NCBI GenBank assembly: GCA_029204225.1
Contig: CM055097.1
Span: 36,690,976 to 36,754,975 of the forward strand
Reading direction: 5' to 3'
Source of the DNA: Diphasiastrum complanatum
Taxonomy: Eukaryota; Streptophyta; Lycopodiopsida; Lycopodiales; Lycopodiaceae
DNA: 64,000 bases
Made by a program: the position numbers and the translations under genes. The notes beneath the pieces are model-generated. The model saw nothing but the letters and a program-made list of their open reading frames with translations, did no database searches and had not been told where the DNA came from. This document shows, one piece after another, positions 1 through 9,426 of the stretch (within the stretch, counting starts at the first letter, position 1; the number at the start of each line of letters is the position of its first letter).

Positions 1-163
1 CTCCCTTTTTCTTTTCAAGCTCTATTTTATAGAAGCAACATATATGATGAGCCAAGAATGTTTCCTTTGAAGTAACATAGCTATAATATGCCTCATGTAG
101 AAAAATAGATTGAACTATCAAGCCTTGAGACTGAAAATTGAAATTGTGACTGTGCTTCACTAG

Positions 164-295
164 GTGGCCCAACTGATGGCTTTGACGGATCTTGTTCGTA
201 AACCTTTGTTAGCTTTGGCAAGGTTAACACTTGGAGCTCTTATCGTGATTGATGTCCATGCCCGTGATGTTGTGCAACAATTGATAAATGAAAAG
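164..295 (+). CDS. Dynein heavy chain exon 1 in window (end of linker)
   Basis: Forty-four codons between an acceptor (cactag, ending at 163) and a donor (gtacaa, from 296). The peptide contains LTLGALIVIDVHARDVV, the strongly conserved dynein heavy chain segment just ahead of the AAA1 domain. It ends INEK and continues directly into VKAVTDFEW of the next exon 33 kb downstream, which matches the usual dynein order (HARDVV ... DFxWxSQLRYYW). The GTG at 164 is an exon border, not a translation start. The open frame continues past the donor to 361, but those residues do not look like dynein. Confidence 0.88.
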
Positions 296-1049
296 GTACA
301 ATCGAGTCATACTTTTGCATATTTGATTCACTTTGTGAGTAGCGTCTTAGCATTTCAGTAGGTGAGTACTTTAATATTTCAAGGCTCATTTTGGAGGTTG
401 GTTAGTGACATGATCAAATTACATGTAAATGGTGCATTGGGATGTGAGGGATAGAAAATGGCTTTACGTACATGCAAAGAGTTTTTGAAAGCTAAGGTTG
501 TGAGTTGATAATAAAGGTGATTGGATCAAGCTATAGTATGAAGGGAGACAATAGGATATAGTATGATATTAACATGCTCCAATATCAACAATCTATGGTA
601 CCAACCGTCAGAATTAATGTTTATTTTCTATCCCTAATATTATTATCTATGTTTAGCCATGCCTGCGACCCATTAATAGGGGCTTGTATTCAGCATATTT
701 AGGTTGACTAGATTGTGACTGAAGTTGGAGGTTCTAGTGCTTGATTTAGAGCACAAGTTTAGCTATAGATAGGTCTTGGGTACTTTAACCCTATTTAGAG
801 ACTATCATTTAGGAAATTGCTTTAAAGCTGCTTGTTCATTATTAGACTAGAGACATGATGGCTAAAATCTATATTATCTAGCGCAGCCCTACCACATTTT
901 CAATGCGACATAGTTGGAGTATCTCATCACTTGTGTTCTCTTTCATGTGTTTGTCTATTGTTTAATTACAGTAGGAATCTTATCTTGGTTGCTTGTAAGA
1001 ACAAGTCGGTTTTCTAACACCATCATCAAATACATATATGTTCTTACCA
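296..1049 (+). other. Start of intron 1, unique-looking
   Basis: AT-rich non-coding sequence between the exon 1 donor and the 5' end of LINE copy A. I see no transposon domain, RNA gene or long repeat in it. Confidence 0.6.
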
Positions 1050-1056
1050 AATTACC

Positions 1057-1851
1057 CCCCCTGCTGCCGCACAGTAGAAGCCTCCCCCCCCTCCGGTCCT
1101 CCTCCCCCTCCTGTCCCTCCCACTCCCATGTCTACGCCATCTGATCCACAACAGACTCCTACACATTTCACTGCTCCGGACACACCCTTCCTATCTAATG
1201 CTGACCACACCGCCTCCAAATCCTTTGAAATTTTCCTAGCCTACCACCTGAAGGAGTTGAAAGCAGATGTACAGGCCTTGAAGCTGGAAATCATCCAACT
1301 ACGCACGGAGAACCATCAGCTTCGGACAAAAATGGATAACAAGCATGCTTCCCAACCACAAGAAGAGACAATGACGAAGATACAAGACCTGGAACAGCAA
1401 CTGAGCCAACACAAAGAATCGACCAAAACATGGGCATCTATCCTCCCAAATGACAAAGGTGCCAGCCCACCATGGATAGCCGATGGCAGAAGTAAGTCTT
1501 CCCCCTCTCTCATCATTCGTTTCCGCTACTCTTACGGAAGAAAAGCTTCGGGATTCCAAAGCTCTCAATATTAGGGTGCGAGGCATTGTTGATACCCAAA
1601 ACACCATTGAAGAAGCACTACCCTAGGACACAATGCAGATGGTTTGGATCCTCCACCTTACGTCACCTAAGTGTCGTAAAGAAACCTTGCGGAAAAGAGC
1701 TAAGATCTTCATGGACAATGATCTTACCTATATCCAGGTTGAAGAGCGACGCCAAGCATTCCAAATCGCCAAAGCTATCGAAAGACGGGTGATCTATCGT
1801 GATGGAGTTGTTCGGTACCTTGATTGTACTGCATCCGGAAACAGCCTATAG
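1057..1851 (+). pseudogene. LINE A ORF1 remnant (RNA-binding ORF1p-like)
   Basis: A Pro-rich leader is followed by a heptad-like coiled coil (about 1240-1420, with LKADVQALKLEIIQLRTE), then KTWASIL, a short conserved block present in all ORF1 copies here. The C-terminal block FMDNDLTYIQVEERRQAF lies at about 1709-1765 and ends with IYRDGVVRYLD. The same order in the intact copy at 19997-20650 identifies it. Frames change at about 1500 and 1640, so no protein is made. In L1-type elements ORF1p trimerises through the coiled coil and binds the element RNA. Confidence 0.75.
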
Positions 1852-1857
1852 AAAATT

Positions 1858-1891
1858 GGGGTCCCCGGGCATGGGAGCATCTCGAGACCCC
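1858..1891 (+). other. Inter-ORF hairpin of LINE A
   Basis: GGGGTC pairs with GACCCC around a loop containing GGGAGCAT. It lies between the ORF1 stop and the endonuclease start. Equivalent G/C-rich inverted repeats occur at the same place in five other copies. Confidence 0.5.
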
Positions 1892-1894
1892 TTC

Positions 1895-2660
1895 CAAACC
1901 ACTTGCATCTTGGAGTATGGAAGTGTAATGGCATACACTCATCATCTACGGCTGGAGATCTTACCGATTCATCACAGGCAGAGATATACTTTTTTTATGG
2001 AGACACACGAGAGCCCAAAGCGAGGACTACCTACATTTGCAGGCTACAGATGGGATTCAGTTTACAGGACAGAGACTCGATCAACGAGTGGCAGAGGTTC
2101 GAGTGGAGTTGCATGTCTTTATCGAGATTCACTACGGCCAACTATAGAGTTTATCCGACATGATGTACAAGTACGATACATATGGGTTCATATCACTGGA
2201 CGAGCTATTGGTTTGGATAGGGATCTCTTCATTGCCGCCTGTTACTTCCCCCAGAGTCCTCCTCCTTTGCGGACAGATCAGGCTCTCCTAATGCTGATCT
2301 CTCAGCAGACATTGTCAGATTTACAGATCGGGGTTATATCCTTCTCACTGGCGACTTTAATGCTAGGACTGCTACCAGACGAGTGGATTTTTATGACACT
2401 ACTGACCTATTACGTACACGAGCTATTTATTGCGAGGACATTGGTATCACCGGGTGAAGCTCACAAGTTGGCCATTTACAATGGCTTAGCTTGTTGGTCA
2501 CACTCTAGCAGCTTCACTTGCCACCCACACAGTGGAGGAGACTGTTGTCGACTATCTCATGGGGTCACCAGCTTTTATCCCACTCATATCTGATTTCCAC
2601 ATTCTTCCCTCTCCAATCACTCATTTTTATCTTTCAGTATGGGCTCCATCACGACTCCCC
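1895..2660 (+). pseudogene. LINE A ORF2, AP-type endonuclease part, broken
   Basis: Pieces of the APE-like endonuclease lie in three frames. They include the N-terminal strand with KCNGIHS, then SSGVACLYRDSL, VRYIWVHITG, LDRDLFIAACYFP and the GSPAFIPLISDFHI block near 2545-2605. Compared with the intact endonuclease at 20738-21464 it carries several small indels. In this class the enzyme nicks one DNA strand to prime reverse transcription. Confidence 0.8.
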
Positions 2661-2889
2661 AACCACCCACTATTCCATTCATCTCTTGCTCACCCAAGTA
2701 CACTTTTGGTCGTTCCTACATCAAGATATACCAGGAGGCCGTTAACTCATTTCTTTGTCATTTTCCACACCACACCCCGTTGGAAACACAAGCTATCTTC
2801 CTTACCACTTCACTCCATACTGCTGCATCACTTTCCTTTCCCTCCAAACGACATCGGCGCCCACCCACTTCGCCACACCCTATCCGACC

Positions 2890-4135
2890 TCCCTGGTTTG
2901 ACGCTGAGTGTCGTTTTCTTCATCTCCAAGTCACCCAAGCTAGATTGCATAACACACATCTTCTTCCTGCAGCTCGTCGATCTTTCCACGCCTCTGTCGG
3001 AAGAAACGGGTGTATGAAACTAAAAAAGAGAAAAGCTTAGGCGATTCCCTTTGCAGTTCTTCCACCGGTGCCTTCTGGAGGGAATTCATCCCCTGTACCC
3101 CACCTTGTCTCCTCATTGACCTTTATACTTGGACCACATACGCCACTACCTTATATAGTGCACCCATAGACACACCCATCTCCATTTCTCCCCGACCGAT
3201 TACTTTCACTTTCTTCACCTTGGACATGTTCTTGGCGGCCATCAAGAGATTGAAAACCCGTCGCACCTGTGGTGTTGATGACCTTGAATCCAAACTATTA
3301 ATCCATGCTGCAGACACACTATCACCTACCCTAGCCACCTTGCGCAATCGAGCAGTTGTCTTCGGTTTCCCTTCCTCCTGGTGCACCAATATTATCCATC
3401 CCATTCATAAAACTGATTTCCCCATGAATCCTGGTAATTATCGCACTATTGTGATTGGGCATATCATTGCTAAGTTATACAGACCCATCCTCCAATCAAC
3501 AGTCAGTTCTGAGGCAGAGTCTAGGAGATTAAATGCATTGGGCCAGGCGGGTTTCAGGGCACACTACTCCACCACAGATCATGTCTTCACCCTTCGGGCC
3601 ATTATTGAGTAGGCTAGACACAAGAAAGAGCGGGTCTATTGTTGTTTTGTTGACTTCAGGAAAGCCCTTTGACTCTGTTCCACGATCCCTTCTCATTCAA
3701 CATCTACGTGATCTTGGTTTTTCTACTGACACGATCTTGGCAACAATGGCACTTTATGAGAGAGTCCTTGGGTGTTTTCGGAGTGACACTGGCATCTCAG
3801 ATCATATCTGGAGCACTATTGGCGTGATAACATGGTTGTTCTCTTTCTCCATTCCTGTTCGGGCTTTATATTGACGAGCTTGAGAGAGTGATTGAGAGAT
3901 GTGGTGGTATAGTTTGCAGGCTTGGGAGTATCATTGATTGCTGTACTTTTATATGCAGATGATGTGCTTCTCTTATCTTCTACCAGAGAGGGATTACAGC
4001 GACAGCTAGACAGTCTTCATGCCTTCTACAGTAGATGGGGATTGGGGGTTAACATATTGAAAACCAAAGTTATGGTTTTCAACACATCGAGAGATTGTAT
4101 GCAGCGCCAAGAACTCATCTTTGATAGGTAGCCCT
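2890..4135 (+). pseudogene. LINE A ORF2, reverse transcriptase part, broken
   Basis: The linker block with WFDAECR is followed by RT fingers (KTDFPMNPGNYRTI, about 3410-3450), ALGQAGFRAHYSTTDH (3535-3590), a stop at 3610, a palm fragment with KPFDSVPRSLL (about 3660-3700) and the catalytic YADDVLLLS (about 3950-3978). At least three frame breaks and a lost KQGCPLSP block show that it is dead. The family is L1-like LINE RT. Confidence 0.85.
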
Positions 4136-4139
4136 TGGA

Positions 4140-5797
4140 AGTTGTATCTTCTTACACTTACCTTGGTGTGCTTTTTACAGGCCCTATTTTTGGCATGTGA
4201 CAGGTTGCTTCCGCCAGACTTGGGAATGGTCACACCTCTTGTCCAGTTAGAGCGTTTTTGTTTCTGACGATTTATTCGGGATGTCCCGAGTAAATATCCG
4301 CTTTTTGATACTCTCGTTACCCCCACAGCCCTATATGCAGCAGAGGTATGGTGTACGGGTCTTACATCATCTGATTGGGCCAATATTTCACGACTGCAGT
4401 TTCTCATGCTATCTCGGATGATACGAGCTAAGCCGTCTGTCCCACATCAGATTATCCTGATAGAGTTCGCAGTTCCACCCCTACAGCTAGCTGCCATCTT
4501 TCAGCTTATCCTATATATTCAGCGTATCATGATGCTACCCACGGATGAGCAGAGATACATACAGACGACACTTACCTCATCACGACACCTTTATGATCAG
4601 GGGCATCGACATCATGGTTTTCTCAGGCCTCCCAGCTATTGGATACACTTGGCATTTCTATCACAGACCTCCCATCGGGCACCCATGACTATATCAGACG
4701 CTTTCTCTATAGAGCATATCTGAGCTGGACATGGCAGGGACAGCTCGGGGTCAAACCCGACTATTACAGGACACACTTTCTGGTGCTAGACACAGTGGGA
4801 TTCCCATTTTTTGCCACATTATCTTACCTCAGGACTATCTCATGGGCTTCGATTTCTGCTGGGCCGATTCAAAGTTTCTTCACATCAGTTGGTGATTGAG
4901 ACCAGGTGCTTCCAGGGTACCCCGCGAGAGGAGCGGTTTTGCCAGTTGTGCTCTTTATCTATGGTCAAGTCCGAGGAGCATTTCCTATTCATATGTCTAC
5001 CTTACTATGAGATCAGAGGGAGATATCACTGCCTCTTTCGTCAGTCACCAGTTACACTGCAGTTATGGCCTTGGCTCGTTACATTCGCTGCGTCCATTCT
5101 TTAATTTATGATAAGCAGGCCTAAGGGCCCTTTTTTATTCATATACTGGCCTTGGGCCCTATTTGGTCATATTTCTAGGACTTGGTCAAGTTGATTTGGA
5201 GTGGGGGTCCTCCTATTGGGAGGGCGCACTATTTTCCCTCCAAATCCTTTTTCCCTCCCTTTTTTGAATCCTTATTTGATTCAGGGAGAGGGTATAAGTA
5301 GGGCAGCATTGTATTCCTTTATTCAATTTATGATGATTGCTTCTCTTTAGCCTCCTTAAGCATTCTCTTTTCCTGCTTTCTAGCTTAAGTCCTGCTTTCT
5401 AGCATAGCTAGTGAATCTTAGCTTGTAACTACTGCATTTCCCTTATCTCATACGAGGACCCCCGCTGTGTGGCATATTGATGATCCGTGAGATGTCCCTC
5501 CTGCGACAGGACCTATGTCAGACAGTTCAACATACTTATCCAGCCACACAGTCTCAGATTACATCCTTTTTCTCTCGAAGAAGATCGTGTTCTGATGCAG
5601 ACATGACTGACAGCCATTGCGACGACATTCCCAGACCTAGGTCGCAGAGACGACACACCACCTAGCCTCAGGCGACCACGAGAGCTACACGTCCCATTAT
5701 GTGAGGCCCTACTTCTCGACGTCGACACCGGAGACAACATTCAGCCATCCATACAACAGCTATGCCTATCACATCCTTTTTCACGATCCGCATTTGA
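4140..5797 (+). pseudogene. LINE A ORF2 C terminus: thumb, zinc finger, PCNA-box-like motifs
   Basis: A thumb/connection region (VVSSYTYLGV-like, then LSRMIRAKPSVPHQ at about 4409-4450) leads to a C-x2-C-x9-H-x4-C zinc finger at 4940-4996, followed by YYEIRGRYHCLF. After an insertion (about 5062-5436) the frame resumes with REMSLLRQDL. It carries QSQITSFFSRRRS (PCNA-box-like, 5549-5587) and ends with PITSFFTIRI before the TGA at 5795-5797. Frameshifts and the insertion disrupt it. Confidence 0.8.
5062..5436 (+). mobile_element. Insertion in LINE A, probable solo LTR
   Basis: Comparison with LINE C around 29270-29300 shows about 370 bp of extra sequence. It lies between the codons following the zinc finger and the EDPRC-like block. 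It contains a U3-like stretch with TTTCCCTCCAAATC and a TATAAGTAG box (5293-5300), both shared with the LTR-like region at 9099-9170. ACTGCA occurs at both edges and may be a short target duplication. Exact ends and family are uncertain. Confidence 0.5.
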
Positions 5798-5960
5798 CTT
5801 GGGTCTTTCAGACCTTCTTGTTACATTCACACTGCGGTTATAGTACTCATGTTAGTCATCTACATTCAGAGCACATTAGTTCTCTACATGTACTTTCTAT
5901 TTTGTATTACTTGGAGTCGTTACACACGCTCCCTCTGTTACCACACTTGACATGTATCTT

Positions 5961-5992
5961 TTAGTCTTATATTCCTTTTGGCATGGAAAAGA
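5961..5992 (+). other. LINE A 3' terminal hairpin
   Basis: The inner stem ATTCC/GGCAT (5971-5984) has one mismatch. The outer stem GTCTT/AAGAT encloses it. It lies about 30 bp before the (TC)n tail, as in the other copies. Confidence 0.6.
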
Positions 5993-6013
5993 TAATAATG
6001 AAGCTTTCTTCTT

Positions 6014-6016
<3 letters not shown>

Positions 6017-6086
<70 letters not shown>
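6017..6086 (+). repeat. (TC)n tail of LINE A
   Basis: About 70 bp of pure TC directly follow the LINE 3' terminus (AAGCTTTCTTCTTTC). The place of a poly(A) tail is taken by TC. Open frames reading poly-Ser/Leu or Arg/Glu through it are not genes. Confidence 0.9.
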
Positions 6087-6088
<2 letters not shown>

Positions 6089-6423
6089 CGCTGCTGCCTC
6101 CCCCGGTCCGCACGTCCTTCACCTGCCACCTCCACCAGCTACGACCTCCAGATGTCGCCTACCCCAGATAGCACCTCCCCCAGTCCGCACCTCCACCCGC
6201 TGCCAGTTACAACCTCCATCAGGTCGCACTTCCCCAGGTCGCACCTCTTCCAGTCTGCGCCTGAATTTTTTTTACCCAGTTGTCTGAATTTTTTTTTAGC
6301 TGCCGCCTACCTGTTTATGCCCTCCTCAGCTACTACCTTTCCTAGTTGCAATTGCTGCCTTAACTACTTACCTCATTTTATATCACTTTTTCAGATCTGC
6401 CTGTCTCTAGATCTCTATCAGAA
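6087..6423 (+). other. Pro/Cys-codon-rich low-complexity leader
   Basis: CACCTCC/GCCACC-type repeats follow the TC tract directly. This resembles the 5' leader of LINE copies that follow other TC tracts (16301-16539; 40450-40680, minus). It may be a truncated LINE 5' UTR or the leader of the Ty3 element that follows. I see no gene. Confidence 0.4.
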
Positions 6424-7140
6424 TGACTTTGTCTGATGCCTCCTATGGCGAAATTCGCACTCAACTTGACAATTCTCTGATTCACATCAATCAGCTCATC
6501 ACGACCCAATAGACTATGATGACTACCCTTCAGACTCTCCACACGTCCATTTCTAACCTTTCTAATCATCTTCTTCCTTCTATCGCTTCTACTCCACTGT
6601 CCATTGCTCCTTTGCCACCTTTATCTTATCCTTCCTCCACTGTTCTTCCATCGTCTACAGTTGCTTATGCTTTCTTGATAAAGTTACGCTTTCCGTTTAT
6701 CATGATTCTTTTGATGGTAAGGAATTGCGGAATTGGTTCTTTTGCTTGGAGACGTCTTCCCAGCTTGCTTCTCGCATGCTTCAACAACTTCAGCTCGTCT
6801 CGCTACACCTGTCGGACCGCGCTTTGACTTGGCGGCATACACATTAGTCCCTGCTTGATGCTTCTACTACTTGGTCTGCGTTTAAAGTGGCTATCCATTC
6901 TACGATGATTGATCTGACTTGGTTTTAGTCTCAGTTGGATCTCTATCGACAACTTACATAGACGGGTACACTTTTGGATTATAGGTACTCTTATCTATTA
7001 TGATCTTCCACTTGTTGATATTATTGAACATTATATTTCTAGTAAACATCGTTCCTTATGCTATGATGTTCAATTTTTTCAACCTACTTCCTTAGATCGT
7101 GCTACGTCGTTTGCTTCTACTTTACAGCATAAATATCTTG
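6424..7140 (+). pseudogene. Ty3 family-2 gag remnant
   Basis: The frame opens with MTLSDASYGEIRTQLDNS, has an early TAG after about 28 codons, and later shows DKVTLSVYHDSFDGKEL and DRALTW...TTWSAFKVAIHSTM, which resembles the Ty3 capsid core. There are many stops. In active elements this protein forms the intracellular capsid. Confidence 0.55.
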
Positions 7141-7261
7141 ACCAACAAACCTCCTTCCACTCTCGCTCCTTGTTATGTCCTCTGTTTTCTCGTTCTTCCC
7201 CTTCTGACGACCCCCCTCCTGCTCCTGATACTTCCGCTGAGTGTTTGCCCCAATAAGATTA

Positions 7262-8225
7262 TGCCACTTGGTCTCGCACTGTGGGCCCTCGTCATATCCG
7301 TTTACGTGTTCGTATTGCTAGATGCAAGTTCATTGCCCTTGTTCATTTTGATCACACTCATTCTTTTCTTAGCCAGTCTGTTGCTCCTTGCATCCACACC
7401 TCCACTCTTCCTGTTTCTCCACCTCTATACGTTGAGGTGAGGAGTTCTCATTCTCTTCAGAATACCTCTATGTTTCATCTTTTTCCTTATCAGATTGGTA
7501 CCTTTTCTGGCCAAGTTGACTTTCATGTGCGTCCTCTTGAGCCTTATAACCTGATCCTTGAAGCTGACTGCTTTGCTTCCTTGGGGGATGTTACTATTAC
7601 TCTTACTGCGCAATGGATTTCTGTCTTGGTTGACAAGACTCCCTTTACTTTCCTTGGTATTGATAGCACTTTTGATTATTCTCTTATTTTTGCTAGAAGC
7701 TGTTCGCTCATCGCCTTCCCAAGGCACACTGTGCCACACTTTTATCTGTTCAGTTCGCTAGTTCTCTGTCCCCTGTCACGACTTGGCCATCTATTATTTC
7801 TGATATACTCACAACATACACTTTTGTGCTTGCCCAACCCTTTACATTTCCTCCATTACTTGTTATCAATCTTCGTATTTATCTTATTCCCACTGCCCAT
7901 CCGACTTCTCGAACGCCCTATCGTATGTTTCCCTCTGATCAAGCCGAGGTCCAGCGTCAATTCTCCGATCTTATACTGCAACGTTCCTAGTCAGAATCCT
8001 TTTGCAGCTCCTGCCTTATTAGTTAATAAGAAAGATGGCACTACGCATCTACGTATTGATTATCGAGCTCTTAAAAATCTTACTATTCGTAATCAATACC
8101 CCATTCCTCACATGCATTATTTATTTCATCGCTTGGGGGTCAACCTCAGATCTTTTCTACGGTTGATTTACGTTTTGGCTGCCATCAGATTCATATTTAT
8201 CTTGGTAATGACTTTAAGACTGTGA
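7262..8225 (+). pseudogene. Ty3 family-2 protease and partial reverse transcriptase
   Basis: The protease segment aligns with the minus-strand copy at 63382-62552 (shared blocks: RLRVRI, THSF, VEVxSSHS, FSGxVDFxxxPLE). Its catalytic D-T-G triad is changed to F-D-H, so it is inactive. RT motifs NPFAAPALLVNKKDG and RIDYRALKNLTIRNQYPIPHM are visible (7992-8125). After that the palm is scrambled, and a deletion joins it to the connection domain at about 8222. Confidence 0.75.
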
Positions 8226-8880
8226 TTTGTAACGACACCATATCACTTGATCCTTCTAAAGTCCATGCTACGTGGCCCATGCCTACAGATATTCATGCTA
8301 TTCGTATGTGTTTAGGACTTGCTACACATCTACGTAAGCCTGTCCTCATTACTATTGCTCATCTGCTTCACTCTTTACTTCGTCAGGGTGCTAAGTTTGA
8401 ATGGACTTCTTTTTCTCAGGATGCTTTATCTCGGTTACCTGCTCTTCTTACTATCATTTTACTTGATTCGTTTGCACTGTTTTCTATTCCTACTGCTGCG
8501 GTTGTTGTTCTACCTCTGGATATTGAACAGGCTCGCTCTCTTCATGCATGCCTTAGTACGCGACACTACGGCTTCTACACCTGATGCACCACTTTCTGCC
8601 CCTGCTGTCGTAGTTGCTGATCCACATCTTGCTGATGTTCCTGATGCTATTGATGAAGTTCCTGATTCACATGCTATTGCTGTTGTACCTCCTGTTGATT
8701 TGCCTGATATTGATGGCTCCGATGCTCTTGCTGCTCCAGTTATCCATTACTTGTTGATGATGATACCTCAGTTGCCCGACGATCGCCACTGCTTACATAC
8801 TGATCTAGCCTTAGCAACTACTAGAATTGAAATAAAAATCTCTTCGCTTCATTGTACTAAAAGCGGTTTTCCGCGGTTGT
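8222..8880 (+). pseudogene. Ty3 family-2 pol connection region and acidic C terminus
   Basis: DPSKVHATWPMPTDIHAIRMCLGLATHLR is the post-RT connection typical of Ty3 pol, here read in pieces. It is followed by LLRQGAKFEWTSFSQDA. A second frame (8540-8880) encodes a low-complexity tail rich in Asp, Val, Ala and Pro. RNase H and integrase cannot be recognised. Confidence 0.6.
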
Positions 8881-8911
8881 AGGGGATTCAGCTCTTGGAC
8901 AGACACCATAA

Positions 8912-9370
8912 GGCCACTAAGGCTGGGCTTCTTGTAGGGGAGTTGTACTATTTTGGAGATCTGAGTTGGAGATCTGCCATAGCTATCGGTGGCCATTGAT
9001 CAATTCATACAGTTTCTTAGTTGGAGAATGCTTTGTGAATGCTTTTTGCTGTTTTTTATGCATCATTGATAACAAAATCTGTGAATCTGTTCATAACAGG
9101 CCCTAATTTTTGAATTTCACTTTCCCTCCAAATCAATATGAAGGGAGGTAGGGTTTGTCCACTATAAGTAGCCACTAAGGCTGGTCATTTGCTAGTTTTG
9201 ATCATTTGAGTCTTGGGCTTCTTGTAGGGGAGTTGTACTATCTTTGGAGATCTGCCTGAGCTATCGACGGCCATTGATATTCATATAGTTTCTTAGTTGG
9301 AGAATGCTATGTGAATGCCTTTTGCTGTTTTTTATGCATCATTGGTTCTAATACCTGTGAATCTGTTCAT

Positions 9371-9375
<5 letters not shown>
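8912..9375 (+). repeat. Pair of about 190-bp direct repeats around a promoter-like spacer
   Basis: Copy 1 (8912-9098) and copy 2 (9171-9375) share GCCACTAAGGCTGG, CTTGTAGGGGAGTTGTACTA, GGAGATCTG, TTTCTTAGTTGGAGAATGCT and GTGAATCTGTTCATAAC. Small indels separate them. The 9099-9170 spacer contains TTTCCCTCCAAATC and TATAAGTA. This looks like the R-U5 and U3 parts of an LTR and could be two overlapping LTRs at the end of the Ty3 element. Confidence 0.65.
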
Positions 9376-9425
<50 letters not shown>

Positions 9426-9426
9426 T
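9373..9426 (+). repeat. (TC)n tract
   Basis: About 54 bp of TC with one G interruption. Unlike the other tracts here it has no recognisable LINE 3' end before it. Confidence 0.9.

Larger units (their letters stand above)
1050..6086 (+). mobile_element. LINE copy A, nearly full length, degenerate
   Basis: A non-LTR retrotransposon read in the same direction as the host gene. The order is: C-rich 5' leader (from about 1057), ORF1 with coiled coil and C-terminal domain (to about 1850), inter-ORF G/C-rich hairpin (1858-1891), endonuclease (1.9-2.6 kb), reverse transcriptase (2.9-4.1 kb), thumb/connection, zinc finger (4940-4996), PCNA-box-like motif (5549-5572), stop (5795-5797), 3' UTR, 3' hairpin (5971-5984) and a (TC)n tail (6017-6086). 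Frameshifts and stops break both ORFs, and a 0.37-kb insertion sits at about 5062-5436. No obvious target-site duplication was found. Confidence 0.9.
6424..8880 (+). mobile_element. Ty3/gypsy element, second family, decayed
   Basis: A plus-strand gag-pol remnant. Gag starts at about 6424 and includes a gag core (DRALTW, about 6820-6835). The protease region lies at about 7300-7640, RT N-terminal motifs at 7990-8110, the post-RT connection at 8240-8440, and an acidic Asp/Val/Ala-rich C terminus at 8540-8880. The same family is found on the minus strand at 61250-63445. The middle of RT and all of the integrase are missing. Possible LTR-like sequence follows at 8880-9375. Confidence 0.75.

Noticed and set aside
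5938-6171. Open frames reading poly-Ser/Leu or Arg/Glu through TC tracts (also at 9311-9554, 16057-16463, 31406-31722, 35516-35925, 40379-40895, 60182-60509)
   Set aside because: Pure microsatellite translations on both strands without protein features; the tracts are LINE tails.
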